A DNA stretch of 64,000 bases from an uncultured archaeon (GTDB lineage: Archaea > Thermoplasmatota > Thermoplasmata > Thermoplasmatales > Thermoplasmataceae), in NCBI GenBank assembly GCA_000965745.1, contig CP009479.1:1126457-1190456 (forward strand). Direction: 5' to 3'. This document shows positions 43,535 to 52,601 of this stretch, in pieces. Under the pieces are notes generated by a model. It saw nothing but the letters and a program-made list of their open reading frames with translations, made no database searches and was not told the DNA's origin. Made by a program: the position numbers and the translations under genes. Position 1 is the stretch's first letter, and each line of letters starts with the position of its first letter.

Positions 43535-45472
43535 TTACCTCACAAGCCTCAGTATGTGTGCAGACTGCTCACCCGGTTTCAGGCTCACGTGATTGTATTC
43601 GCCCTGCCACTCATAAACCTGATCCCTCATCAGGTCCCTCACCTTGAATGGTTTTCCATAGGGGATATTCAATTTCCACAGAGGAATTCTGATCCTTCCA
43701 GTGTGCGCCTCGAAGGGGTTTATGTTGACAATTATGATCAGAGGGTCTTCCGGATCGTCAGCCCAGCGCATGTATGCAACCATGTTAGGATTGTCTTTTT
43801 CAAGAAACTCTATGTTTCTGAAGCTCTGGAGCTGCATGTTCTCACTCCTGATCATGTTCAGCCTGGCTATATGCGCTTTTATGTTTCCCTTCTGGCCGAA
43901 ATTTCTTGCCCTGATCTCATACTTCTCGGAATTTAAATATTCTTCAGTTCCCGGCACCCCTTTGTTCTCGCAGAGTTCAAACCCGCTGTATATCCCCCAC
44001 ATTGGAGAAAGGGTTGCAGCAAGGACGGATCTCATAATGAAGGCTGGCCTGCCGCCTTCACGAAGCACGGCAGTCAGGATGTCAGGCGTGTTTGCAAAAA
44101 GGACAGGCCTGAAGTGTTTACCTGCTTTTCCCCCCGATATCTCCTTGAAATACTGTTCTATTTCCCAGTCATAATTCTTCCAGGTGAAGAAGCTGTATGA
44201 GCATGTGAATCCTATCCTTGAAAGCTTGTACATCACCTTTGGCCTTGTGAATGCTTCGGCAAGGAAGATTACATCCGGGTGCTCTTTCTTTATGTCTCCC
44301 AGTATCTCTTTCCAGAAATTGAAGGGCTTGGTGTGGGGGTTGTCTACCCTGAACACCCTGACTCCAACCTCTATCCAGTAAAGGAAAATACTTTTGAGTT
44401 CCTCCCATAGCTCCTTCCAGTTAGGATTGTCAAAGTTGAACGGAAAGATGTCATAGTACTTCTTGGGTGGATTCTCCGCGTACCTTATTGACCCATCAGG
44501 CCGGTGGTAGAACCACTCGGGGTGCTCGGACACGTAGGGGTGATCAGGGGAACACTGGAACGCGATATCGAGTGCGATCTCGATTCCAGCCCTGCGTGCT
44601 TTCCTCAACAACCTCTTGAAGTCATTCAGGGTTCCCAGGTCCGGGTTTATGGACTTGTGACCGCCGAATGCGTTTCCTATGGCCCATGGGCTCCCAGGAT
44701 CGCCCTTCTTCGCTTTCATCGCGCCATTCTTCCCTCTCCTGTTTGTTGCACCTATCGGATGAACGGGCGTCAGGTAGAGTATATCAAAACCCAGGGATTT
44801 CACATATTCAAGCGTGCTTTCGCAATCCCTGAACGTACCAGGTCTTCCCGGATCATCCGTCTGTGACCTTGGAAAAATCTCATACCAGCTTGAAAAAAAT
44901 CCATAATGCGGAACAGACTCGATCTCAAGAACCGGGGAGTATGTTTTCAGCTTTGTTTTTTTCTGGTACTTCCTGAATACTGATACTGCTTCGGCGCTCT
45001 CGCCCAGAGCGATCGCATCCTTCACAGAGTATTCACTGTAGAGTGTCAGCATGGATTTGAGAAGCCTCTTCTCACCCTTGCTGGCCTTTCTGCGTATCGA
45101 TGCAATGAGATTTTCAATGGTGTGAAAATCCGGGGAAATATCTTCCCCCGCATCAAGCCATTTCCTGATATTCTTAATCGCACCGGTATATCTATCGACC
45201 CACGCCTGCACCGTAAATTCATACATTCCAGGTGGGCCAATCCTGAGGTTGCAGGACCATCTGTCGTTGTCCCCTTTCTTCATGGGCCTGTATTTCCAGC
45301 CTCTATCTCCGATTCTCCTGTACCTGATCCTGGCATCTACCAACTCAGTTCCATGAATGTAGATGTCTGCAGATACTGCCAGCCTCCGGCCTGAATTGGC
45401 TTTGTAGGGGCTTTTTCCGCCTGCCACTGATGGAAATACATTCTCGATAACTATCTGGTCGGAAACCCTCAT
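43535..45472 (-). CDS. glgE: Alpha-1,4-glucan:maltose-1-phosphate maltosyltransferase
   Basis: 645 residues from ATG 45472, which lies 1 nt after the glgB stop (an in-frame ATG at 45499 would overlap glgB). GH13 subfamily 3 features: N-terminal beta domain (RLAVSADIYIHGTELVDARI), LTPVHPIGATNRRGKNGA, SPWAIG, IALDIAFQCSPDHP, nucleophile Asp in FRVDNPHTKPFNFW, and acid Glu in VIFLAEAFTRPKVMYKL. The NPHTKP stretch is characteristic of GlgE. It extends alpha-1,4 glucan by maltosyl units from maltose-1-phosphate. Classical GlgE is actinobacterial; finding it in an archaeal operon with treS and mak is notable. Confidence 0.93.
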   Translation of the reverse strand: MRVSDQIVIENVFPSVAGGKSPYKANSGRRLAVSADIYIHGTELVDARIRYRRIGDRGWKYRPMKKGDNDRWSCNLRIGPPGMYEFTVQAWVDRYTGAIKNIRKWLDAGEDISPDFHTIENLIASIRRKASKGEKRLLKSMLTLYSEYSVKDAIALGESAEAVSVFRKYQKKTKLKTYSPVLEIESVPHYGFFSSWYEIFPRSQTDDPGRPGTFRDCESTLEYVKSLGFDILYLTPVHPIGATNRRGKNGAMKAKKGDPGSPWAIGNAFGGHKSINPDLGTLNDFKRLLRKARRAGIEIALDIAFQCSPDHPYVSEHPEWFYHRPDGSIRYAENPPKKYYDIFPFNFDNPNWKELWEELKSIFLYWIEVGVRVFRVDNPHTKPFNFWKEILGDIKKEHPDVIFLAEAFTRPKVMYKLSRIGFTCSYSFFTWKNYDWEIEQYFKEISGGKAGKHFRPVLFANTPDILTAVLREGGRPAFIMRSVLAATLSPMWGIYSGFELCENKGVPGTEEYLNSEKYEIRARNFGQKGNIKAHIARLNMIRSENMQLQSFRNIEFLEKDNPNMVAYMRWADDPEDPLIIIVNINPFEAHTGRIRIPLWKLNIPYGKPFKVRDLMRDQVYEWQGEYNHVSLKPGEQSAHILRLVR

Positions 45473-45473
45473 T

Positions 45474-47669
45474 CTATGTACCTTCCACGCTGAGCACAAA
45501 AATCTCGCCGGCCAGTGGCGGAAGGGTAAGAGAGATAGAGTATTTTCTTCCGTGGCTCGGCTTCCTCTCGGATTTCACGGAACCAAGATTGCCGACCCCG
45601 CTTCCCCCGTATTCTTTGGCATCGCTGTTGAGCATCTCCTTGTACACTCCCTCTTGATCAACACCTATCCTATACCCGTATCTCGGGACAGGCGTCATGT
45701 TGAAGACAAACAGGGCAGATTTCTTCCCTTCTTCTGAAAACCTGTAGAATGATATCACGCTGTTTTCAGTATCCTTGAAGTCAATCCACTGGAAACCCGG
45801 CGGGCTGCAGTCTCCCTGGTACAACTGAGGCATACTGCGGTACAGGCGGTTCAGGTCCTTTACGAGATGCATGAGGGAATTGTGCATTGGCTCATTCAGC
45901 AGTTCCCACTGTAGTGTGCCGTCGACGCTCCACTCTTTTGGCTGGCCGAATTCATCACCCATGAAGTGCAGCTTCTTTCCCGGGCTGCCTATCATGTACG
46001 TGTAAAGCAGCCTTAAGTTTGCAAATTTCTGCCACCTGTCCCCGGGCATCTTGTTGAGCATAGACCCTTTCATGTGGACGACCTCATCATGCGACAGGGG
46101 AAGGATGAATTTCTCGCTGAAAGCATACCAGGCCGAAAAAGTGAGGTTGTTATGCTCATGTTTCCGGTAGACAGGGTCGCGGGAAAAATAGTAGAGTGTA
46201 TCGTGCATCCAGCCCATGTTCCATTTGAAGTCAAAGCCCAGCCCTCCCTGGTAGTGGGGTATTGTTACTCCTCCCCAGGCCGTGGATTCCTCAGCAACGG
46301 TGATGACTCCGGGATAGTTGTCATGGATCGATCTGTTCAGGTACTTGATGAAATCGATTGCCTCGAGGTTCTCCCTCCCTCCATGTATGTTCGGGAGCCA
46401 TTCTCCTTTTTTTCTTGAATAGTCCAGGTATAGCATGGAGGAGACAGCATCAATCCTGATCCCGTCGATGTGATACTGTTCCAGCCAGAAAACTGCGTTC
46501 GATGACAGAAAGGCCCTTACCTCGTTCCTTCCATAATTGAAAATCCTGGTGCCCCAGTCGGGATGAAACCCTCTCCTTGGATCTTCATGATCGTAAAGGT
46601 GCGTGCCATCAAAATTGGACAGCCCGTACTCATCAGACGGAAAATGGGCAGGGACCCAGTCGAGAATAACGCCAATGCCGTTGACGTGGCACTGGTCCAC
46701 AAAGTACATGAAGTCCTCAGGCGTGCCGTACCTCGATGTAGGCGAGTAATAGCTGACCACCTGGTATCCCCACGATCCGTCAAAAGGGTGCTCCATAACG
46801 GGCATTAGCTCTACGTGTGTGTAACCGAGGTCTTTCAAGTATGGTATCAGCTGGTCCGCTATGTCCCTGTAGTTAAGGAATTCCCGAGGATTTTCCCCCG
46901 GACGCCTCCACGAGCCGAGATGCATCTCGTAAATCAGGAGAGGCTCTTCATAGAAGTTCCACCTTTTTCTTTCTTCAACCCACCTGTTATCTTTCCAGTC
47001 ATAGTTAAGGGGAGATACAACAGATCCCGTTCTTGGCCTGAGCTCAGTGCGGAAGGCGTACGGGTCAGCTTTGTCCAGAACTTTTCCGCTGCCAGTCCTG
47101 ATCGCATACTTGTACACCTCTCCTCCCGTTACTCTTGGTACAAAGACTTCCCATATCCCTGAATCGCTGACGTTGGTCATGGGGGTGGCCCCTGCAATCC
47201 AGTGATTGAAATCGGCGATCACAGAAACAGCCCGAGCAGTTGGGGCCCACACTGTAAACCTGACTCCGGCAACTCCATCTCTCTCCTCGAAATGGGCACC
47301 AAAGGTCTCATAGCTTTTCAGAAATTCGCCTTTCTTGAACAGATATACATCATAATCGCTCACTGTGGCAGTGAAGGAATATGGATCCTCCCTCTTTTCC
47401 GTGTATCCGGATTTTTCGGTGAAACAGATCAGGTAATTGCGCCTGAATTCAGACTTTTTCACTTCTGCCCTGAAAGTTTTTCCGTTTCCTGATCGTTTCA
47501 TATTGACAACGGAACCCTCCGGGCTGTTCTCTATCCAGGCATTTTCTGCCCTTGGCAAGTAAGCAACAATCCTGTAACTGCCCTCACCAGTAACATGCGG
47601 GCCCATCGTTCTTTCCGGATGGGCTTCATTGAATCCGGCGATTCTGAGTTCCTGCTCCGACAGAGACAT
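45474..47669 (-). CDS. glgB: 1,4-alpha-glucan branching enzyme (GH13)
   Basis: 731 residues. Two N-terminal beta regions, the second a CBM48 (FTVWAPTARAVSVIADFNHW), then the GH13 barrel: LPVMEHPFDGSWGYQVVSYY, VILDWVPAHFPSDEYGLSNF, nucleophile Asp in IDGIRIDAVSSMLYLDYSRK, acid Glu in VITVAEESTAWGG and LPLSHDEVVHMKGSML. It makes alpha-1,6 branches in the glucan produced by GlgE. It is the first gene of the five-gene minus-strand operon. Full length for the family. Confidence 0.95.
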   Translation of the reverse strand: MSLSEQELRIAGFNEAHPERTMGPHVTGEGSYRIVAYLPRAENAWIENSPEGSVVNMKRSGNGKTFRAEVKKSEFRRNYLICFTEKSGYTEKREDPYSFTATVSDYDVYLFKKGEFLKSYETFGAHFEERDGVAGVRFTVWAPTARAVSVIADFNHWIAGATPMTNVSDSGIWEVFVPRVTGGEVYKYAIRTGSGKVLDKADPYAFRTELRPRTGSVVSPLNYDWKDNRWVEERKRWNFYEEPLLIYEMHLGSWRRPGENPREFLNYRDIADQLIPYLKDLGYTHVELMPVMEHPFDGSWGYQVVSYYSPTSRYGTPEDFMYFVDQCHVNGIGVILDWVPAHFPSDEYGLSNFDGTHLYDHEDPRRGFHPDWGTRIFNYGRNEVRAFLSSNAVFWLEQYHIDGIRIDAVSSMLYLDYSRKKGEWLPNIHGGRENLEAIDFIKYLNRSIHDNYPGVITVAEESTAWGGVTIPHYQGGLGFDFKWNMGWMHDTLYYFSRDPVYRKHEHNNLTFSAWYAFSEKFILPLSHDEVVHMKGSMLNKMPGDRWQKFANLRLLYTYMIGSPGKKLHFMGDEFGQPKEWSVDGTLQWELLNEPMHNSLMHLVKDLNRLYRSMPQLYQGDCSPPGFQWIDFKDTENSVISFYRFSEEGKKSALFVFNMTPVPRYGYRIGVDQEGVYKEMLNSDAKEYGGSGVGNLGSVKSERKPSHGRKYSISLTLPPLAGEIFVLSVEGT

Positions 47670-47838
47670 ATGCAGTATATATTAGAGCAACACTATTATA
47701 CAAACATTATGGAATATCGCCCGAATAAAAAATGGCGCATTTGGGCAGATAATCACTCAGTACAATTCTCCGGGCGCCTGAAATATCCGAAAGGCGAACA
47801 CGCAAAGAATTAAGAGTCGAATTCACTTCACACCTTAC

Positions 47839-49788
47839 ATGGTAAGATATCTTCCATTGGCAAATGGGAGACTCAAGGTAAGTTTTGACCGTAATCACAG
47901 GATAGCAGACTTCTATTTTTCGGAATTTGCGACCGAAAACCACGCAGGAGGAAGCACCTTCAGGCATGGAATATCGGTAAACGGAGATTTCCGCTGGGTG
48001 GATTCAGACATCATACGAAACATGACTTACTTTGACCATACACTTGTGGGGAATGTTGTCTACGAGGTTGATGGTCTCACAGTGGAGAATTTTGATGCAG
48101 TTGACATCTACAAGGACATCTACCTGAGGAAAGTTAAAATAAGCAACAGGACAGACCAGCGAAAGGAAGTCAGGTTCTTTTATCACCAGAATTTCAATAT
48201 CCGGGGAAGCGACATAGGCGATACCGCCCAGTATGTGCCTGAACTCCTCGGCGTAATGCATTACAAGGCGGACGCCTATTTTCTTGCGTCCGTGCTGGAT
48301 CAGTTCGGGAACAGCATTGACCAGTATGCAACCGGCGTTGAGAAATTTGATGGCAAAGAGGGGACATGGAAGGATGCAGAGGACTCTGAACTCTCAATGA
48401 ACCCTGTGTCCATAGGTTCTGTAGACTCAGTAGTACGGTATTCACTAACAGTTGAGCCTGGCGGGGAATCCGAGTTTTTCTATTTCATACTCTGCGCAGA
48501 CCAGATGAAGAACCTGTCGGAACTCAGGAAGAACATCAGCTACACAGACCTAGAAAAAAGCCTGGCAAGAACATCAAATTACTGGAGGTTGTGGTCATCG
48601 AAAAAACAGCTTGCCATGGACGAAGCCGCCAATTCCCTTTACACATCCTCACTCCTTATTCTCAGGACTCACGCCAATGACATCGGGGCAATTGTTGCAT
48701 CCTGCGACAGTGATGTCCAGGGGTTCAACAAGGATGGATATTACTATGTATGGCCCCGTGACTCATCCTTTGCTGCGTACTCTATGGCCCGTGCCGGCCA
48801 CAGTACCCCTGCGAGGGCTTTCTTCACTTTCTGCGGCAATGCAATCACCGATGAAGGGTATCTTCAACACAAGTACAGGGCAGACGGGGCACCTGCCAGC
48901 ACATGGCTCCCGCACGTAATCAATGGAGTGCCAATTCTTCCTGTTCAGGAGGACGAAACTTCCCTCGTGCTCTGGGCGCTGAAAAAGTACTTTGAAGAAT
49001 ACAGGGATGTCGAATTCATATCCTCGATTTATGAGAAGCTGATCAGAAAGGCCGCGGATTTCGTAGTTGCTTTTACTGGGGAAAACGGCCTGCCAAAGGA
49101 ATCATTTGATCTCTGGGAAGAACGCTATGGCGTTCATGCGTATACCGTTGCCACTTCATACGCTGCACTCAAGGCGGCTGCGTATTTCGCAGACGTGTTC
49201 GGGGATGTCGAAATGGCAGTGGTCTACAACAACCAGGCTGAGATAATGTCCGAGGCTTTTGAAAGGCTTTTCTATTCCGAAGAGAAGGGTTACTATGCCA
49301 GGGCGATAATAGGAGGTGTCCCTGACTTTACGGTTGACAGCTCATTAACCTCGCTTTACAATTTTGGATTCCGGGACCACCGGAACCCCAGGGTGAAGGC
49401 AACGGTGCAGCAGATAGAGAACAGGCTATGGGTCGGGCAATCCGGAGGAATAGCACGATATGAGAATGATCCTTATCAGCGGAGGTCGTTCAGTTCAGAC
49501 ACCCCCGGCAATCCATGGATAATTACAACCCTCTGGGTGGCAGATTACCACATCAAGACAGGCGACCTTCCAAAGGCTAGGAAGTACATTGACTGGGTTA
49601 TTTCTACCAGGAATTCCACGGGAGTATTGCCGGAACAGGTGAACCCCCTTGATTTGTCTCACATTTCAGCTTCTCCACTTGTATGGAGCCATGCCCAGTT
49701 TATAATCACTCTGATGGATTACAAGGAAGCCCTTGAAACCAAGTCCGGCCAGCAAGTGAGGGCAGATCCGCTTCCACTGAGAAGTTGA
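47839..49788 (+). CDS. GH15 glucoamylase / trehalase-type glycosidase
   Basis: 649 residues: an N-terminal beta-sandwich domain (about 1-260) and an (alpha/alpha)6 barrel. YYYVWPRDSSFAAYSMARAG is the GH15 substrate-binding segment; the general acid is the Glu pair in DLWEERYGVHAYT, and the general base Glu lies in GVLPEQVNP. Archaeal GH15 enzymes hydrolyse maltooligosaccharides to glucose, and some Thermoplasma GH15 enzymes are trehalases; motifs alone do not decide. In this locus either activity fits: glucose release from glucan or breakdown of TreYZ-made trehalose. It is divergent to glgB across a 169-bp promoter region. Confidence 0.88.
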   Translation: MVRYLPLANGRLKVSFDRNHRIADFYFSEFATENHAGGSTFRHGISVNGDFRWVDSDIIRNMTYFDHTLVGNVVYEVDGLTVENFDAVDIYKDIYLRKVKISNRTDQRKEVRFFYHQNFNIRGSDIGDTAQYVPELLGVMHYKADAYFLASVLDQFGNSIDQYATGVEKFDGKEGTWKDAEDSELSMNPVSIGSVDSVVRYSLTVEPGGESEFFYFILCADQMKNLSELRKNISYTDLEKSLARTSNYWRLWSSKKQLAMDEAANSLYTSSLLILRTHANDIGAIVASCDSDVQGFNKDGYYYVWPRDSSFAAYSMARAGHSTPARAFFTFCGNAITDEGYLQHKYRADGAPASTWLPHVINGVPILPVQEDETSLVLWALKKYFEEYRDVEFISSIYEKLIRKAADFVVAFTGENGLPKESFDLWEERYGVHAYTVATSYAALKAAAYFADVFGDVEMAVVYNNQAEIMSEAFERLFYSEEKGYYARAIIGGVPDFTVDSSLTSLYNFGFRDHRNPRVKATVQQIENRLWVGQSGGIARYENDPYQRRSFSSDTPGNPWIITTLWVADYHIKTGDLPKARKYIDWVISTRNSTGVLPEQVNPLDLSHISASPLVWSHAQFIITLMDYKEALETKSGQQVRADPLPLRS

Positions 49789-49802
49789 TTTCCTTCATCT
49801 GT

Positions 49803-50783
49803 TTATGAGTTGTAGATTGTGAGCACTGTTTCCAGATCTCTCAGTGCCAGTTCAGGCGGGAATGGAACATCGGAATCGTTGTTTATGCTGTCAATGAATC
49901 CCTGAATCTCAGCATAGAACACATCGAAATACCCGGTCTGAAGGATCCTGTTATTCACGACTGGGTCTCCAAATGCCCGGTAACCTCTCAGGGCCTGGAA
50001 CCCAGGCCCCGGCCTTGTCCCCAGATCCTCTATTATTGCACCGTTGTCGCCGATTATCTCATAAGAGGGGACCTGCAGCATGCCGGAATATGCCCAGGAG
50101 TGAAAAAGGAGGCCCTTGGCACCGCTCGTGAAGTCGAATATTGCCATTGCAGTATCTTCGGCAGCCCTTAAAGAGTCGCCCTTGTAGCATCTTGAAGTTA
50201 CAGCCTCATATTCGCCGCCTATGTTCAGCATGGCATCGACAAAATGGATTCCGCCGTCTATGAGGGACCCTCCGCCATTTGCCACCGGGTCCCACCTCCA
50301 CTCTGTTCCTCGGTGAAGTCTCTGGTTTCTCATTATGATGGTGTGCATTCTGCCAATCTCGTTTTTCAGGATTGAGTCCCTTATTCTTGCTATTGCCGGG
50401 TCGAAATAATATTGTTCTGCAACCATCAGTTTTTTCCCGGTTTTTTTCGACAGTCCAATCATTGATCTTGCATCTTTAACATCTGTAGCAAGTGGTTTCT
50501 CAACAATCACATGTTTACCTGCATTCAGTGCCTTCAACGCCATAGGGGCATGGAGGTTATGCGGCACAACAAGGTCGATCATGTCCGCATTGCTCCTGAG
50601 CGCTTCATCGAATCCACCGTAGACAGATTTTATGTTGTAGTTGTCCCTGCATAATTTCACGGTTTCGTGGTCTCTCTCAACTATGCTGACATCGACATCG
50701 ATTTTGGAGAGCGCTTCGAGGTGATACTTTCCGAAACCTCTGCAGCCTACAACCACGTATTCCATTGGAAAAAGTATTCTCAC
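49803..50783 (-). CDS. Gfo/Idh/MocA-family NAD(P)-dependent oxidoreductase
   Basis: 326 residues. N-terminal Rossmann motif VVVGCRGFGKYHLEAL, the catalytic Lys in HVIVEKPLATDVKDARSM, and a C-terminal domain with GGSLIDGGIHFVDAMLNIGG carrying the conserved Asp and His. Family members oxidise or reduce sugars, inositols or sugar nucleotides. The substrate is unknown; its place next to the glucan island suggests a sugar. It converges with GH15, whose stop is 15 nt away. Confidence 0.87.
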   Translation of the reverse strand: MRILFPMEYVVVGCRGFGKYHLEALSKIDVDVSIVERDHETVKLCRDNYNIKSVYGGFDEALRSNADMIDLVVPHNLHAPMALKALNAGKHVIVEKPLATDVKDARSMIGLSKKTGKKLMVAEQYYFDPAIARIRDSILKNEIGRMHTIIMRNQRLHRGTEWRWDPVANGGGSLIDGGIHFVDAMLNIGGEYEAVTSRCYKGDSLRAAEDTAMAIFDFTSGAKGLLFHSWAYSGMLQVPSYEIIGDNGAIIEDLGTRPGPGFQALRGYRAFGDPVVNNRILQTGYFDVFYAEIQGFIDSINNDSDVPFPPELALRDLETVLTIYNS

Positions 50784-50832
50784 ATCGTTTAACTATTTTG
50801 GGAGAGTCGGCGTGTATCTGCGGGCGGTGACA

Positions 50833-51425
50833 CTAAACCTCCTTCACAATATCGAATTCATCACCATTTCCAGATGACTCCCTGCTGTACTCAGAATGGC
50901 CCCTGAGAATCCGGATGGATTCGCCAATCAGCATCCCCGCAGTCAGGGCCAGGACTGAATCAACTATGAAGGCAATCTCGAAGTTCGCGCCGTAGGCGCA
51001 AACAGGGTGGGCCTGGCCACGTATGGGGCGAGCCAAATTACCGTCACCACGGGCGATCTCTTGAAGAATAGGGCTCACCCGTTTTTGAGGAACGAGATCT
51101 GTTTACCGAACATGTAACCTATGCCAAAACCTACCGGCATTGTTAGTAGTGATTTAAATGCTATAGGATAAGCATATTCGAGGGGAACTATGATCGCTGC
51201 GGTAAGAATCACATAGATGATCGGGAGGGACAGGACTCTTCCCCTGCTGAATCTTCGCCCTCTCACTGCCCACATTATACGCCTTACAACAACCCAATCA
51301 ACAATTACGAGTAAGAAAGCAAGGTCCCCTGGATTTCCCAATCCGGTGGGGGAGGTGGCGGTGTCTGGCTTGAAGCGCTGTCGAGAATTGAAATAAGGGC
51401 TTTCTCCAGCAACAATATCTGACAT
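50833..51425 (-). pseudogene. Broken CcdC/DUF1453-like membrane protein gene
   Basis: Two frames cover one ancestral gene. The first piece (51425 down to 51075) encodes three hydrophobic helices ending GIGYMFGKQISFLKNG and a TGA. Reading on in the same frame past the TGA gives LFFKRSPVVTVIWLAPYVAR, a plausible continuation. A frameshift then leads into the second piece (to 50833), where NFEIAFIVDSVLALTAGMLI gives the last helix. So an in-frame stop and one frameshift separate parts of a single four- to five-helix protein of the CcdC-like family. Assignment to that family is from the hydrophobic pattern and motif style only. Confidence 0.6.
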
Positions 51426-51455
51426 CTGTCAGATTTTGTCTTATAAATATTCTCG

Positions 51456-52601
51456 ATGCAAATTCCGTCCGGAAACCCTTCAGACCCGATATCTATTATG
51501 TATCCCGGGCATAACAGTTCAAAGATGTGCAATCCGGATACCACCCACAGGATATACTTTGAAAAGTCTCACGAAATGAAACAGCTTGAGGACGAATCTG
51601 TGGACCTGGTGGTCACTTCTCCACCGTACCCTATGATCTCAATGTGGGACGACCTTTTCACTTCCATGAGCCCGGAAATCGGTCTGCAACTTAACACCGA
51701 AAACGGATGGATCGCATTTGACATGATGCACACTGAACTCGATAAGACATGGGGCGAACTGTACAGGGTTATGAGGAACGGCGGGCTTGTCTGCATTAAT
51801 GTCGGAGATGCCACCAGGAAGGTGGGGAATGAGTTTGCTCTATATTCATCACACAGCAGGATAACAGAACTGATGCTGCAGCATGGCTTTCATGCCCTCA
51901 CAGGCATATTGTGGAGAAAGCCTACCAACTCCCCGAACAAGTTCATGGGGTCCGGAATGCTCCCAGCGGGAGCCTACATAACTCTTGAACATGAACATAT
52001 CCTCGTCTTCAGGAAGGGCGGGAAGAGGGTGTTCGCCACCGAGAAGGAAAGGGAGAACAGGCGCAAGAGCTCATATTTCTGGGAGGAAAGGAACAGGTGG
52101 TTTTCAGATATATGGCAGGACCTAAAGGGTGCAAGCCAGATCCTTGACCCGGAAGGGCCAAGGAAGAGAAGCGCTGCATTCCCCATCGAATTGCCGTTCA
52201 GGCTCATAAACATGTTTTCAGTGAAGGGTGACACAGTTCTCGATCCCTTCCTCGGTACCGGAACCACGTCGGTTGCTGCCCTGATGTCGCAGAGATGCAG
52301 CATTGGGTATGAAATGGATGAAAAACTATCCGGGATTATACACGAGAGAATTACAAATTCAGGAAGCATTTCAAACGCGTATCTTATGGACAGGGTCCTG
52401 AAGCACAGGGAATTTGTCAGTAACCAGCAGGAACTCGGGAAACAGTTCAAATATCACAACGACCACCTCGGAGTGCCTGTGAAAGAACGTTCCGAACAGT
52501 ACATTGAGCTGAACCTTGTCAAAAAAGTCTCACCGATTGAGCCGGGAAGGCACTATACGACAATTTACGAGCCTGTCAAGCCTCTTCCGGGGAGACGGTG
52601 A
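51456..52601 (+). CDS. DNA methyltransferase, N4-cytosine/N6-adenine type (orphan)
   Basis: Up to 381 residues. Motif IV VVTSPPYPMISMWD (SPPY) lies near the N-terminus and motif I DPFLGTGTTSVAA near residue 265, the order of class-beta methyltransferases; SPPY favours N4-cytosine. A TTATAAATAT box at 51441-51450 would start transcription near 51470, so the true start is probably ATG 51498 or 51525 rather than 51456. No restriction endonuclease is adjacent (neighbours are a membrane-protein pseudogene and an MFS gene), so it is an orphan modification enzyme, possibly regulatory. Confidence 0.88.
   Translation: MQIPSGNPSDPISIMYPGHNSSKMCNPDTTHRIYFEKSHEMKQLEDESVDLVVTSPPYPMISMWDDLFTSMSPEIGLQLNTENGWIAFDMMHTELDKTWGELYRVMRNGGLVCINVGDATRKVGNEFALYSSHSRITELMLQHGFHALTGILWRKPTNSPNKFMGSGMLPAGAYITLEHEHILVFRKGGKRVFATEKERENRRKSSYFWEERNRWFSDIWQDLKGASQILDPEGPRKRSAAFPIELPFRLINMFSVKGDTVLDPFLGTGTTSVAALMSQRCSIGYEMDEKLSGIIHERITNSGSISNAYLMDRVLKHREFVSNQQELGKQFKYHNDHLGVPVKERSEQYIELNLVKKVSPIEPGRHYTTIYEPVKPLPGRR

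Noticed and set aside
45473-45499. Longer glgE start at 45499
   Set aside because: It would overlap glgB by 26 bp, while ATG 45472 directly follows the glgB stop and begins with the family-like MRVSDQIVIENVFP.
47709-47813. A 34-codon frame between glgB and the GH15 gene
   Set aside because: Lies in the divergent promoter region; basic and Trp-containing but too short to support without conservation.
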